Source: Micromonospora noduli (GTDB taxonomy: Bacteria > Actinomycetota > Actinomycetes > Mycobacteriales > Micromonosporaceae). Taken from it: 64,000 nucleotides of DNA. This document shows, one piece after another, positions 25,453 to 35,990 of this stretch. The stretch lies in contig NZ_PYAK01000029.1 in assembly GCF_003264365.1 (NCBI RefSeq), positions 1-64,000 on the forward strand, given 5' to 3'. Within the stretch, counting starts at the first letter, position 1; each line of letters begins with the position of its first letter. The translations under genes and the position numbers were made by a program. The notes beneath the pieces are model-generated. The model saw only the letters and a list, made by a program, of their open reading frames with translations. It ran no database searches and was not told the DNA's origin.

Positions 25453-26715
25453 TCAGCGCGGATCGGGTCGGCCGGGCACCTGTCGGGGCTTCCGGGCGCC
25501 GCCGACGTCCAGCGACGCCCGGTCGGCGGCCGAGGTGCCGGACGACCAGCCCTCGGCGTCGCGCACGCTGAGCCGGTGCCGGGTGACGCCGGGGAAGAGC
25601 GTGTCCAACCGTTCCCGGACCGCCTCACCCCGCGCCGCGAGCACCGGCAACAGCCGTTCCGCCCCGGCCGTCTCGGCCGCCGCCTGGTCCGCCGCGTCGG
25701 TCGCCGCCTCGGTGGCCGTCCGCAGCCGCTCGCCGATCCGCAGCGCGAACGCGTTGAGGAAAGACTCGTCCCAGACCTTCGTCCGTCGCCCCGACCCCTG
25801 CCGGCGCTCGGCACGCCCACGCAGCATCGCCGCCGTGGCCTGAACCAGCAGCGACGTGTAGAGCAACTCCACCGCCACCAGATCGGCCGGCCAACCCAGC
25901 ACTGTGGCGAAGCCGAGATCGTCGGACCAGACCGCCTCGCACCGGTTCGCCGCCGCCACCTCCTGCACCAGCAATGCCTTCGCGCCCGCGTACGGGGTGT
26001 CGGTGCTCAGGCGGACGCCGCCGGGCAGGTCCCCGCGCTCCGACCCGGCCGCCAGCAGCGCCTCGTCGATGCTGTGCCGGGCTATCAGCTCCTGGGCCTT
26101 CCCGGTCAGCGCCTCCGCCTCCGCAGGGAAGGTGGTCGACTCGGCCTTCGCCAGCAGCGCCCGTACCCGATCCAGCATCGGCGACCCGCTGCGAGCCGAG
26201 CCGCCCGAGCGGGGCAGTGCCGCGCCGCTGGTGCCCGGCGGTGGGCGCAGCACCGCGATGGGCGGCAGGCTCTCCACCAGCGCGAGAGTGTCCACGGCCG
26301 CGCGGAGCGCGTCGGCCCGGTCCAGACCCTCCCGGCTGGCCCAGCCGGCCAACACGCTGCCACCGCCCTCGGTGGCCCCCAGTTCGCTCAGCTGGTCGTC
26401 CCACCAGGCCGGGACCGGCTCGGCCTGATCGCGCCGCTGGGCGGCCATCGCGGCACGGACCAGCCGGGCAGCGCGGGCGTCGAGCCGTCGACTGGTGATC
26501 CGGTCCACGTCGACCGGCTGCCAGCCGCGGGGCCACAGCCGACCCAGGCCGCGGACCAGGCGACGCAGCAGAGCGGCGTCCACCGCCGTGGTGCCGTCCG
26601 CGGCGCCGGTGCCGACCATCAGTTGGTCCAGCTGCCGTTCGGCCTGCCGTACGTCAGTGCCGCGCACCGCCGCGAGCGCGTTGGCGACGAGTTCGTCCGC
26701 GTCCGGCACGGGCAC
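25453..26715 (-). CDS. DUF2786 domain protein
   Basis: 420 residues from GTG at 26715 with AGGAGG upstream. A DUF2786 segment at about 182-222 (MLDRVRALLAKAESTTFPAE, then ARHSID) is embedded between an Ala/Leu-rich helical N-terminal half and a C-terminal region with FLNAFALRIGERL. The HS(I/V)D signature of the family is present. Function unknown; no catalytic motif is evident. It stands alone, divergent from the DUF2243/CtaG pair. Confidence 0.85.
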   Translation of the reverse strand: MPVPDADELVANALAAVRGTDVRQAERQLDQLMVGTGAADGTTAVDAALLRRLVRGLGRLWPRGWQPVDVDRITSRRLDARAARLVRAAMAAQRRDQAEPVPAWWDDQLSELGATEGGGSVLAGWASREGLDRADALRAAVDTLALVESLPPIAVLRPPPGTSGAALPRSGGSARSGSPMLDRVRALLAKAESTTFPAEAEALTGKAQELIARHSIDEALLAAGSERGDLPGGVRLSTDTPYAGAKALLVQEVAAANRCEAVWSDDLGFATVLGWPADLVAVELLYTSLLVQATAAMLRGRAERRQGSGRRTKVWDESFLNAFALRIGERLRTATEAATDAADQAAAETAGAERLLPVLAARGEAVRERLDTLFPGVTRHRLSVRDAEGWSSGTSAADRASLDVGGARKPRQVPGRPDPR

Positions 26716-26894
26716 CTCCTTCTCGGGATCTGGCTGTCGCTGCCCCTCCAGGCTCCATGATCATGCCGCCCGTCGCCCGGGAGTCACGAAACGGGGATGT
26801 GCCGCCGGCCCATTGGGCCTTCCCGCAGCTCTGGCCCGGCATGTTTCATGCGGTTCGGGGTATTTCCGACCCGATCCAGCTGACTGCGAGGTGT

Positions 26895-27380
26895 GTGGTG
26901 GTCGATTCGAGCCTGCCGAGGCCCCGTTCCGCCGACGTACGCTCCTCCACCCTCGTCGGCGTCCTGATCGGCATCGCGATCATGGCTGCGGTGGACGAGA
27001 TCGTCTTCCACCAGTTGCTGGCGTGGCACCACTTCTACGACCGGTCCACCCCATCGGTGGCGCTGCTCTCCGACGGGCTGCTGCACGCCGCCGAACTGAT
27101 CATCCTGGTCGGCGGGTTCTTCTGGTTCGCCGACCTGCGTCGACGACGTGCCCTGTCGAACCGGCTGGCGTGGGGTGGCTTCCTGCTCGGTGCCGGAGGG
27201 TTCCAGGTCTTCGACGGGGTGGTCGACCACAAGGTGCTCCGGCTGCACCAGATCCGCTACGGCGTACACCTGCTGCCGTACGACGTGCTGTGGATCGCGT
27301 CCGGCGCGGTGCTCCTGCTGGCCGGTGCCGGGGTGGTGTGGTGGGCCCGATCCCGGCGGCCCGACTCCCGCCCCCGATGA
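26895..27380 (+). CDS. DUF2243 membrane protein
   Basis: 161 residues from GTG at 26895 (GAGG upstream; GTG 26898 also possible). Four membrane helices with family landmarks: DEIVFHQLLAWHHFYD, LLSDGLLHA and FDGVVDHKVLRLHQIR. Conserved His and Asp residues next to the membrane suggest metal or haem contact. Its stop overlaps the ATG of the CtaG-like gene, a partnership seen in many bacteria; a role in cytochrome oxidase metallation is plausible but unproven. Confidence 0.86.
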   Translation: MVVDSSLPRPRSADVRSSTLVGVLIGIAIMAAVDEIVFHQLLAWHHFYDRSTPSVALLSDGLLHAAELIILVGGFFWFADLRRRRALSNRLAWGGFLLGAGGFQVFDGVVDHKVLRLHQIRYGVHLLPYDVLWIASGAVLLLAGAGVVWWARSRRPDSRPR

Positions 27381-28261
27381 CGGTGGCCGGGCCGCTGGCG
27401 CACGCTGGGCACGGTGCGGCCGGGCCGAGTTGGTTCCCGCTGTTCCCGGTCGCGTTGTTGGCGGTCTGCTACGTGCTGGCCGCCGTCCGAGACCCGCGGG
27501 GTTGGGACCACCGACGTACCGCCGCGTGGCTGGTCGGCTGCGCCCTGCTGGCGGTCGCCGTCGGGCCGCTGGCCCAACTCCCCGACAACCCGAGCGGGCA
27601 CATGGCGCAGCACCTGCTGCTCGGCATGCTGGCCCCGCTGGGGCTGGTGCTCGCCGCCCCGGTGACGCTGCTGCTGCGGGTCGCGCCTCCGCCGATGCGC
27701 CGGCTGGTGGGACGGCTGCTGCGCGCCCGCCCGCTGCACCTGCTCGCCCACCCGTTCACCGCCGCGCTGCTGACCACCGGCGGGTTGGCGCTGGTGCTGC
27801 TCACCCCGCTGTACGCGGTGGCCGAACGTCACCCCGTCCTGCACCACGCCGTGCACCTGCACTACCTGGCCGCCGGGTACCTCTTCGCCTGGTCGTTGGC
27901 CGGGCCGGACCCGGCGCCGCATCGCCCCGGACTGGCGGTACGGGTCGGCGCGCTACTGGCCGCGTCGGCCGGCCACGCCGTGCTGGCCAAGTACCTGTAC
28001 GCCCAGGCCGAAACCCTCCCGCCCGGCCTCACCGACCGGGAACCGGAAGCGTTCCGCTCGGCCGCCCAGCTCATGTACTACGGCGGCGACCTGGCCGAAC
28101 TGCTGCTGGCCGTAGCCCTCTTCGCCACCTGGTACCACCGCCGGATCGGGTCGAGGCGGGACGCACCGACCACTGTGACGGGACGGGCGCCTTCGACGCC
28201 TGATCTTGGGACAGGTACGGAAGCCCGTCCCGGTCGGACTCGCTCCGGCCGACTCCCCTGA
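27377..28261 (+). CDS. CtaG-type cytochrome c oxidase assembly factor (caa3_CtaG)
   Basis: 294 residues, seven membrane helices. Conserved His residues cluster at helix ends: GHMAQHLLLGMLAP, ERHPVLHHAVHLHYLAAGYL and QLMYYGGDLAELLLAV, all typical of the caa3_CtaG family implicated in copper delivery to the oxidase. The start overlaps the DUF2243 stop (ATGA). The C-terminal about 35 residues are a hydrophilic Arg/Thr/Pro tail. The copper cassette is 7 kb away and not linked by transcription. Confidence 0.9.
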   Translation: MTVAGPLAHAGHGAAGPSWFPLFPVALLAVCYVLAAVRDPRGWDHRRTAAWLVGCALLAVAVGPLAQLPDNPSGHMAQHLLLGMLAPLGLVLAAPVTLLLRVAPPPMRRLVGRLLRARPLHLLAHPFTAALLTTGGLALVLLTPLYAVAERHPVLHHAVHLHYLAAGYLFAWSLAGPDPAPHRPGLAVRVGALLAASAGHAVLAKYLYAQAETLPPGLTDREPEAFRSAAQLMYYGGDLAELLLAVALFATWYHRRIGSRRDAPTTVTGRAPSTPDLGTGTEARPGRTRSGRLP

Positions 28262-28274
28262 CAGGCGAGGATCC

Positions 28275-29207
28275 ATGCATCGCATACCCAATCCCGCACA
28301 TCGTCGCCGCCTGGCCGCGGCACTCAGCACCGGCGTGTTGGTGTCGCTGGTGACCGCGGTACTGCCCGCGTCTCCTGCCGCCGCCGCGCCCCCCGCCGCG
28401 GATCTGGTGGTCACCGCCACCGCCATCGCACCCCGTGACCAGGTCGTGGATGTCGGCGGTGGAGTCACCGTCGAGGTGGAGGCCCGCAACGCAGGCAGGA
28501 AGTCCGCGTCGGACGTCACTCTGACGTACGGGCTGCCGGCAGGTGCCTTCTTCACGGACGGCAACGCCGCCCCCGAGGGCTGGGCCTGTGACTTCGGCGC
28601 AGCCGCCAGGTGCACGTACGGAGCGCTGGCCGCGGGGGCGAGCGCGCCGCGACTGCGGTTCGATTTCGCCTTCCCGCCCGCACCGGTCGGCACCATTTCG
28701 GCGGTGACTGCCACGGCGCAGACGACCAGCACCGAGTTCTCCACGGCCAACAACGTGGACGAGGCCACGATCACCTACATCCGAGGGGTGACCGACCTGG
28801 AGGTCACCACGGTTCAGGCCGACCCAGCTCAGGCGATCGTCGGCGACACGGTGAACATCTACGTGCAGGTGCACAACACCGGGAACATGACGGCGGACGA
28901 GGTGCACGTCATCGTTCCGCTGCCCACCGGCTTCAGTCGAATCGAGGAGCCGTACAGCAGCCCCTGGTACTGCGAGTTCGGCGACGACCCCGCCTCCGGC
29001 CAGCCGACCTGGGACTGCACGGCCTACGGCCTGGTCAACGGGTACACACCCTCCGGGCTCTGGCTGACGGCCAAGGTTGCCGACGCGGTGCCGGGTGAGG
29101 TGGCGACCGTGACCGCCCGAGCGACGACCAACTCGCCGGAGGACGACCTCTCCGACAACACCGGCCAGGCCACCGTCACGATCGTGGAGGCGGCGACGGT
29201 GCGGTGA
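28275..29207 (+). CDS. Secreted DUF11/CARDB-like two-repeat protein
   Basis: 310 residues from ATG at 28275 with GCGAGG upstream. A signal peptide ends near residue 38 (ASPAAAAPP). Two Ig-like modules of about 120 residues each follow, beginning ADLVVTATAIAPRDQVVDVG and TDLEVTTVQADPAQAIVGD; these are the DUF11 pattern of N-N-x-D/A and LP-G. Each has one Cys pair (WACDF...CTYG; WYCEF...DCTAYG). No LPXTG or membrane anchor, so it is released. A surface/adhesive role is only a guess. Confidence 0.82.
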   Translation: MHRIPNPAHRRRLAAALSTGVLVSLVTAVLPASPAAAAPPAADLVVTATAIAPRDQVVDVGGGVTVEVEARNAGRKSASDVTLTYGLPAGAFFTDGNAAPEGWACDFGAAARCTYGALAAGASAPRLRFDFAFPPAPVGTISAVTATAQTTSTEFSTANNVDEATITYIRGVTDLEVTTVQADPAQAIVGDTVNIYVQVHNTGNMTADEVHVIVPLPTGFSRIEEPYSSPWYCEFGDDPASGQPTWDCTAYGLVNGYTPSGLWLTAKVADAVPGEVATVTARATTNSPEDDLSDNTGQATVTIVEAATVR

Positions 29208-29290
29208 CGTGGTCATCGACGCCGCTGTGACCAGGTGTTGACCATCGGCTGATCGTCGACTCAGAGCCGGCTGCTCTGGGCACGGGATCT

Positions 29291-29332
29291 CCCCCGCACT
29301 GCGTCTACCGATCGCGTGACGCAGTGCGGGGG
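29291..29332. terminator. Bidirectional hairpin terminator
   Basis: Perfect 15-base stem CCCCCGCACTGCGTC / GACGCAGTGCGGGGG with a 12-base loop, between the secreted DUF11 gene (+) and the racemase gene (-). Confidence 0.75.
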
Positions 29333-29351
29333 TTCCGTCGAGCAGGGTTGA

Positions 29352-30482
29352 TCAGGTCTCTTGTGGCCAGCCGGTGAGGATCTCCTCCACCGGGAGGACG
29401 TCCTGCTCCGGATCTGGTGCCGGGGTTGGCTGGTCGGTCGGGGTGCGGTCGAAGCGGGGTGCGGGGGCCGGCTGGATCTCGCCGCCCACCTCGACGAACG
29501 TGCCCCGGGCCGCGTTGTGCGGGTGCGCGTGCGCCTCGCCGGGGGCGAGCACCGGCGCGACGCAGGCGTCCAGGTCGGCGAAGACCGCCGTCCACTCGTC
29601 CCGGGTGCGCTCGGCGAACCGCTCGGCGAACCGGCGGCGCAGCTCGTCCCAGCCGCTCGGGTCGTACTGGGCGGGCAGGTCCGGGTCGCCGGCGAGGCCG
29701 AGGCCGGTGAGCAGTACGGCGTAGAAGGCCGGTTCCATCGCGCCGACCGCCATGAATCCACCGTCGGCGGTGGCGTACGTGTCGTAGAACGGCGCCCCGC
29801 CGTCGAACATGTTGCGCCCACGCGGGGCGGCCCACAGGCCGGTGCCGAGCAGCCCGTGCAGGAACGAGGTGAGCAGCGCCGAGCCGTCCACCATCGCCGC
29901 GTCGACCACCTGGCCGAAGCCGGAGCGCTCCCGCTCCAGCAGCGCGGCCAGCACCCCGACGGCGAGCAGCATCCCCCCGCCGCCGAAGTCGCCGAGCAGG
30001 TTCATCGGCGCGTACGGCCGCTCGCCGGCCCGTCCCAGCGGTTCCAACGCCCCGGCCACCGCGATGTAGTCGATGTCGTGCCCGGCTCGGGCTGCCAGCG
30101 GGCCGTCCTGACCCCAACCGGTCATCCGCGCGTACACCAGTCGGGGGTTGCGGGCCTGGCACACCTCCGGCCCGATGCCGAGCCGCTCGGCCACCCCGGG
30201 CCGGTACGCCTCGACCAGCACGTCCGCGCGTTCGGCGAGGCGCAGCAGGTCCGCCACTCCGGCCGGGGACTTCAGGTCCAGTGCGATGACCCGCCGGCCG
30301 CGTTGCAACGGCCCGCTGGTCGGTGCGGCCAGCCGGCCCGCTCCCGGGGCGCCCGGCCGGTCCACCCGCACCACGTCCGCGCCGAGGTCGGCGAGCACCA
30401 TGCAGCCGAACGGCGCCGGCGCGAGGCTGGCCAGCTCGACCACGCGCACCCCGGCCAGCGGCCCGCCGCGTGCCGCCGTCAC
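29352..30482 (-). CDS. CaiB/BaiF family, alpha-methylacyl-CoA racemase-like
   Basis: 376 residues. Family III CoA-transferase fold; residues aligned with the M. tuberculosis racemase MCR are present: Arg94 (EAYRPGV), His135 (GHDIDY), Asp165 (LLGDFGGGG) and Glu250 (GAMEPAF). These support racemisation of 2-methylacyl-CoA rather than CoA transfer. The GTG start overlaps the stop of the FadB-like gene (GTGA). As last gene of a beta-oxidation operon it would convert (R)-2-methyl branched acyl-CoA, from branched lipids or sterol side chains, to the (S)-form that dehydrogenases use. Confidence 0.88.
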   Translation of the reverse strand: MTAARGGPLAGVRVVELASLAPAPFGCMVLADLGADVVRVDRPGAPGAGRLAAPTSGPLQRGRRVIALDLKSPAGVADLLRLAERADVLVEAYRPGVAERLGIGPEVCQARNPRLVYARMTGWGQDGPLAARAGHDIDYIAVAGALEPLGRAGERPYAPMNLLGDFGGGGMLLAVGVLAALLERERSGFGQVVDAAMVDGSALLTSFLHGLLGTGLWAAPRGRNMFDGGAPFYDTYATADGGFMAVGAMEPAFYAVLLTGLGLAGDPDLPAQYDPSGWDELRRRFAERFAERTRDEWTAVFADLDACVAPVLAPGEAHAHPHNAARGTFVEVGGEIQPAPAPRFDRTPTDQPTPAPDPEQDVLPVEEILTGWPQET

Positions 30483-32635
30483 GCGACGTCAGCCGGTTCG
30501 GTCCGACGGGCGGCGAGCCGGTCGGCCAGGTCGGCGGGGGGAGCGAACCGGTCGCCGTAGCGGCCGGCCAACTCGGTGGCACGGGCCGCGAAGCCGGCCG
30601 GGCCGCCCGTGTACTGCCGGACGTAGCGGATCACCCCGCCCGTCCACGCCGGGAAGCCGATGCCGAAGATCGAGCCGATGTTGGCGTCGGTCTCGGTGCG
30701 CAGCACCCCCTCGTCGAGGCAGCGCAGCGCGTCCAGCGCCTCCGCGAAGAGCATCCGCTCCTGGAGGTCGGTGAACGGCACCGCCCGACCCGCGTCGGTG
30801 GTCAGATCGGCGAGGCCGGACCACAGCCGGCCCCGGGTGCCGTCGTCGTAGGAGTAGAAGCCGCGTCCGGCGGCGCGCCCCGGCCGGTCGTACGCGTCGA
30901 CCAGCTCGTCCACCAGGCGGTGCGCCGGCAGCGGGCGGAACTCCTCGCTGGCCGCCTCGAACTGGCGGCGGATCCGCTGGATCAGTGTGAGACTGACCTC
31001 GTCGGCCAGCGCCAGCGGCCCGGTCGGGTAGCCGGCCTGAAGGGCGGCCTGCTCCACCGATGCGGCGGGGACACCCTCGGCGACCATGCCGACCGCCTCG
31101 TCGATGAACCTGCCGATCACCCGGCTCGTGAAGAAACCCCGGCCGTCGTTGACCACGATCGGGGTCTTGCCGATCCGCCGGCCCAGGTCGAACGCCCGGG
31201 CCAGCGCCACGTCCCCGGTCCGTTCGCCCACCACGATCTCCAGCAACGGCATCCGGTCCACCGGAGAGAAGAAGTGCATGCCGATGAAATCCGCTGGCCG
31301 GTCCACACCGGCGGCCAGCCCGGTGATCGGCAAGGTGGAGGTGTTGGAGGCGAGCAGCGCGTCGGGCGCCAGGACGGGCAGCACCTCGGCGAAGACCTGC
31401 TGTTTCAGCGCCGGGTCCTCGAAGACCGCCTCGATGACCGCGTCGCAGCCGGCCAGCGCGTCGGCCTGGTCGGTGGTGGTGATCCGGTCCAGTACGGCGC
31501 GGGCGTCCGCCTCGGTCGTGCGACCCTTGCGTACCGCGCGGGCCAGCAGCCGCTCGGCGTGTTCCCGGGCCCGGCCGGCGGCCTCCGGCGTGACGTCCTT
31601 GACCACGACGTCCAGCCCGGCTTTGGCGCAGGCGTACGCGATGCCCGCGCCCATCATGCCAGCCCCGAGCACCGCCACCCGGCGCACCGGTGGGGCGTCC
31701 ACATCGGCCGGTCGGGCCGCGCCACCGTTGACGGCCTTCAGGTCGAAGAAGAACGCACCGATCATGTTTTTGGCGACCTGCCCGGTGAGCAGGCCGATCA
31801 GGTGCCGGGTCTCCACGGTCAGGGCGGTCTCCAGGTCGACCTGTGCGCCCTCGACGGCGGCGGCCAGGATCGCCTCGGGCGCGGGCAGCCGGGCACCCTT
31901 GAGCTGCTTGCGCAGCGTCGCTGGGAAGGCGGGCAGCTGTGCGGCCAGTGAGCGGCTGGCGGGGGTGCCGCCGGGCATCCGATAGTCCGGCCGGTCCCAC
32001 GGCTGTGCCGGGCGCGGGTTCGCCGCGATCCAGGCCCGCGCCCGCTCCAGCAGCTCGGTGGGCGTGGCGACCACCTCGTCGACCAGCCCGACGGACAGCG
32101 CCTCGGTCGGGCGCATCCGCCGGCCGGTGAGCAGCACCGTGGTCAGCGCGCCGGCCAGGCCGAGCATCCGTACGGTCCGGGTGACGCCGCCCGCCCCGGG
32201 CAGCAGGCCCAGGGTCACCTCGGGCAGCCCGAGCCGGCTGCCGGGCGCGTCCAGTGCGATCCGGTGGTGGCAGGCGAGTGCGATCTCCAGGCCACCGCCG
32301 AGCGCGGAGCCGTTGACCGCGGCGACCACCGGTCGGCCCAGCCTCTCCAGGCGGCGCAGGTCCCGCTTGATGGTGCCGAGCAGGTCGGCCAGGTCGGGCG
32401 CGTCGGCGCGGGTGGCCCGGATCATCTCGGGCAGGTCGCCGCCGGCGAAGAAGGTCGACTTCGCGCTGGTCACGATGACGCCGACGAGATCGCTCTCGGC
32501 CTCCAGCCGGTCCAGCACGGCGCTCATCGAGGCGGCGTACGCCCGGTTCATGGTGTTGGCGGACTGGGTGGGGTCGTCCACTGTGAGCGTGACGATGCCG
32601 TCGGCGCCGCAGTCGTACCGGATGGTGTTGGTCAT
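30479..32635 (-). CDS. Bifunctional enoyl-CoA hydratase / 3-hydroxyacyl-CoA dehydrogenase (FadB/FadJ-like)
   Basis: 718 residues. The N-terminal crotonase domain has the oxyanion region FAGGDLPEM and GSALGGGLEIALAC, and the second Glu in GLPEVTLGLLPGAGG. The central NAD site GAGMMGAGIAYA is near residue 318, with the HCDH catalytic His in FIGMHFFSPV. Two C-terminal helical domains follow. It does the hydration and second oxidation of beta-oxidation. It lies 14 bases downstream of the thiolase gene, which would form the partner subunit. CCGGAGG precedes the ATG. Confidence 0.93.
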   Translation of the reverse strand: MTNTIRYDCGADGIVTLTVDDPTQSANTMNRAYAASMSAVLDRLEAESDLVGVIVTSAKSTFFAGGDLPEMIRATRADAPDLADLLGTIKRDLRRLERLGRPVVAAVNGSALGGGLEIALACHHRIALDAPGSRLGLPEVTLGLLPGAGGVTRTVRMLGLAGALTTVLLTGRRMRPTEALSVGLVDEVVATPTELLERARAWIAANPRPAQPWDRPDYRMPGGTPASRSLAAQLPAFPATLRKQLKGARLPAPEAILAAAVEGAQVDLETALTVETRHLIGLLTGQVAKNMIGAFFFDLKAVNGGAARPADVDAPPVRRVAVLGAGMMGAGIAYACAKAGLDVVVKDVTPEAAGRAREHAERLLARAVRKGRTTEADARAVLDRITTTDQADALAGCDAVIEAVFEDPALKQQVFAEVLPVLAPDALLASNTSTLPITGLAAGVDRPADFIGMHFFSPVDRMPLLEIVVGERTGDVALARAFDLGRRIGKTPIVVNDGRGFFTSRVIGRFIDEAVGMVAEGVPAASVEQAALQAGYPTGPLALADEVSLTLIQRIRRQFEAASEEFRPLPAHRLVDELVDAYDRPGRAAGRGFYSYDDGTRGRLWSGLADLTTDAGRAVPFTDLQERMLFAEALDALRCLDEGVLRTETDANIGSIFGIGFPAWTGGVIRYVRQYTGGPAGFAARATELAGRYGDRFAPPADLADRLAARRTEPADVA

Positions 32636-32649
32636 GGTCGTCCTCCGGG

Positions 32650-33853
<1,204 letters not shown>

Positions 33854-33864
<11 letters not shown>

Positions 33865-35020
33865 GGGCGATCAACTCCTTCATGATCTCGTTGGTGCCGC
33901 CGTAGATCTTCTGGACGCGGGCATCGGCGTACATCCGGGCGATCGGATACTCCGTCGTGTAGCCGTAGCCGCCGAACAGTTGCAGGCACCGGTCGATGAC
34001 CTCGCACTGCCCATCGGTGAGCCACGACTTCGCCATCGCCGCGGTGGAGACGTCCAGGTCGCCACGCGTATGTCGGACGATGCAGTCGTCCAGGAAGACC
34101 CGGCTGACCCGGGCGCGGGTCGCGCACTCGGCGAGCACCATCCGGGTGTTCTGGTGACCCATCAGGGTCTTGCCGAAGGCGGTGCGCTCCTTGGCGTACG
34201 CGACGGTCAGCGCGACGGCCCGTTCCATTGCCGCGACCGCGCCGACGCCGATGACCAGCCGTTCCTGCGGGAGTTGCTGCATGAGCTGGATGAAGCCCAG
34301 CCCTTCGGCGCCGCCGAGCAGGTTCGCCGCCGGAACCCGGAACTCGTCGAAGAACAACTCAGCGGTGTCGTTGGCGTGCAGCCCGATCTTGGACAGCAGT
34401 CGGCCCCGGCGGAAGCCCTCCGGGTCGCCGCCCACCTCGCAGATCAGCAGTGAGACGCCGGCCGCCCGCTGCTCGGGGTCGGTCTTCACGGCCACGATGA
34501 TCAGGTCGGCCAGGCCGCCGTTGGTGATGAACGTCTTCGCGCCGGTCACCAGGTAGTCATCGCCGTCGCGGACCGCCCGGGTGCGCATCGCCTGAAGATC
34601 GGAGCCACCGTCCGGCTCGGTCATCGCGATCGCGCCAACCAGCTCACCGCTGCACAGACCGGGCAGCCAGCGCCGCTTCTGCTCCTCGCTGCCGTACGCC
34701 ACCAGGTAGCCCGTGACGATGCCACTGTGGACGGCCAGGCCGAGGCTGCCCTCCCCGGCGTACGCCTGCTCGTGCAGCAGCACCGCCTCGTGGGTGAATC
34801 CGCCGCCCCCACCGCCGTACTCCTCCGGGACCGACAGGCCGAGCAGCCCCAGCTCACCGGCGCGCCGGTAGTGCTCGCGGTCCGGATGGCCCTGCTCCTG
34901 AAGGCGGTCGGCGTGCGGCAGCACCTCCTTGGTGAAGAAGGTGCGGGCCAGCTCGGCCAGGTCGTCATGCTCCGGCTCGCGCCAGTGTGAGGGGGAGCCG
35001 TCGGGCAGGGGGGTCGGCAT
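33854..35020 (-). CDS. Acyl-CoA dehydrogenase, long-chain (ACADL-like)
   Basis: 388 residues from ATG at 35020. FAD-dependent first oxidation of beta-oxidation. Family motifs are seen: AMTEPDGGSDLQAM and GAKTFITNGG. The C-terminal IYGGTNEIMKELIARAL closely resembles mammalian long-chain acyl-CoA dehydrogenase and lacks the Glu used as base by short/medium-chain enzymes. The base is therefore probably the helix-G Glu (AAMERAV), as in the long-chain type. It is the first gene of the four-gene operon; a TetR gene is divergent. Confidence 0.92.
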
Positions 35021-35253
35021 GTGCACCACCCTCGCGCGCTGTTGGCAGCATGTCAATAAGTCGTGATCGGCGGACGGGCGCAGGCCGTCGGAACGTCCGC
35101 GAAGAGACGGGCTGAGCTTCGCCGGGGTCGCCGTGGCGTGCGGTGATCACTTGATGCTGAGTAGCTCAGTGGCAGCTCTGACGACTGCTGAGCATCAAGT
35201 GATCAAGGCGAGAGACGGCGGCCGACCGGTGAGCTGTCGATAGGGTCGGACAG
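35021..35253. promoter_or_regulatory. Divergent promoter region, beta-oxidation operon and tetR
   Basis: TTGACA (minus strand, 35056-35051) is a candidate -35 for the operon. A 15-base perfect inverted repeat with a 32-base spacer (35144-35158 / 35191-35205) and a nested CTGAG-TAG-CTCAG (35157-35169) fill the tetR side. The region has much lower GC than its surroundings. Confidence 0.5.
35144..35205. repeat. Spaced inverted repeat between divergent genes
   Basis: TGATCACTTGATGCT (35144-35158) and AGCATCAAGTGATCA (35191-35205) are exact reverse complements. They could form a 62-base cruciform or hairpin. The arms are too long for a simple TetR site; a small mobile/REP-like repeat is the main alternative. 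Confidence 0.7.
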
Positions 35254-35904
35254 ATGAGTGTCGAGACGGCTCCGCGCCGCCGCCGTTTGGAGCCGGACGC
35301 CCGGCGTGGGCAGATCCTGGCCTGCGCGGTCCGGCTGTTCGGTGAGCGGCCGTACGCGGACGTGTCGACCACCGACGTCGCCCGCGAGGCAGGTGTCGCT
35401 CGCGGCCTGGTCAACCACTACTTCGGTGCGAAGAAGGACCTCTACCTGGAGGTCGTCCGGGTCATGGTGACCATCCCCGAGGTTGCCCTGGAGCGGCTGC
35501 CCAAGGGTGATCTCCGGACCCGGGTCGACGCCAGCGTCACCTGGTTCCTCGACGTGGTTTCCCGGCACAGCACCTCGTGGCTGGCGGCGGTCACCGCCCG
35601 GGGGATGGGCGGCGACGCCGACGTGGAGCGGGTGCTCGCCGAGGCCGAGGAGGTCGCCGCGGACCGCATGCTGGTCGCCGTCGGGCTGGCCGGCGAGGCG
35701 GAGCACCGCGAGGAGTTGCGCGGGATGGTCCGGGCGTACGGGGGTCTGGCCACCTCGACCGCCCGCGAATGGCTCCAGCGTGGCGCCCTGACCCGCGCCC
35801 AGGTGCACCTGCTGCTCACCACGACCCTGCTGACCATCGTCGAACAGGTCATCCCGCAGGTCATCGACGGCGACGTTTCGACACGGCCAGCGCCTCCCGC
35901 TTGA
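35254..35904 (+). CDS. TetR family transcriptional regulator
   Basis: 216 residues. The N-terminal helix-turn-helix (ILACAVRLFGERPYADVSTT, recognition helix VARGLVNHYFGAKKDLY) is classic TetR. The C-terminal ligand domain is unassigned. It is divergent from the acyl-CoA dehydrogenase operon, so an acyl-CoA-responsive repressor of it (as FadR/KstR-type TetRs) is likely by context only. Confidence 0.9.
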   Translation: MSVETAPRRRRLEPDARRGQILACAVRLFGERPYADVSTTDVAREAGVARGLVNHYFGAKKDLYLEVVRVMVTIPEVALERLPKGDLRTRVDASVTWFLDVVSRHSTSWLAAVTARGMGGDADVERVLAEAEEVAADRMLVAVGLAGEAEHREELRGMVRAYGGLATSTAREWLQRGALTRAQVHLLLTTTLLTIVEQVIPQVIDGDVSTRPAPPA

Positions 35905-35990
35905 GTTTGCCCTGCCCTGCCCTGGTCGCACGGCCGCGCCGCCGTTGACGGAACCCACGCTCCGCCACCGAGCCAACCAGTGCCGAGCTT

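Noticed and set aside
30323..31951. Plus-strand open frame opposite the FadB-like gene
   Set aside because: His/Arg/Gly-rich translation without domain; the opposite strand carries intact crotonase and HCDH motifs.
35161..35200. TAGCTCAGTGGCAG resembles the D-arm of a tRNA
   Set aside because: No acceptor stem, anticodon arm or T-loop (GTTCGA-type) follows at tRNA spacing; it is part of the inverted-repeat region.
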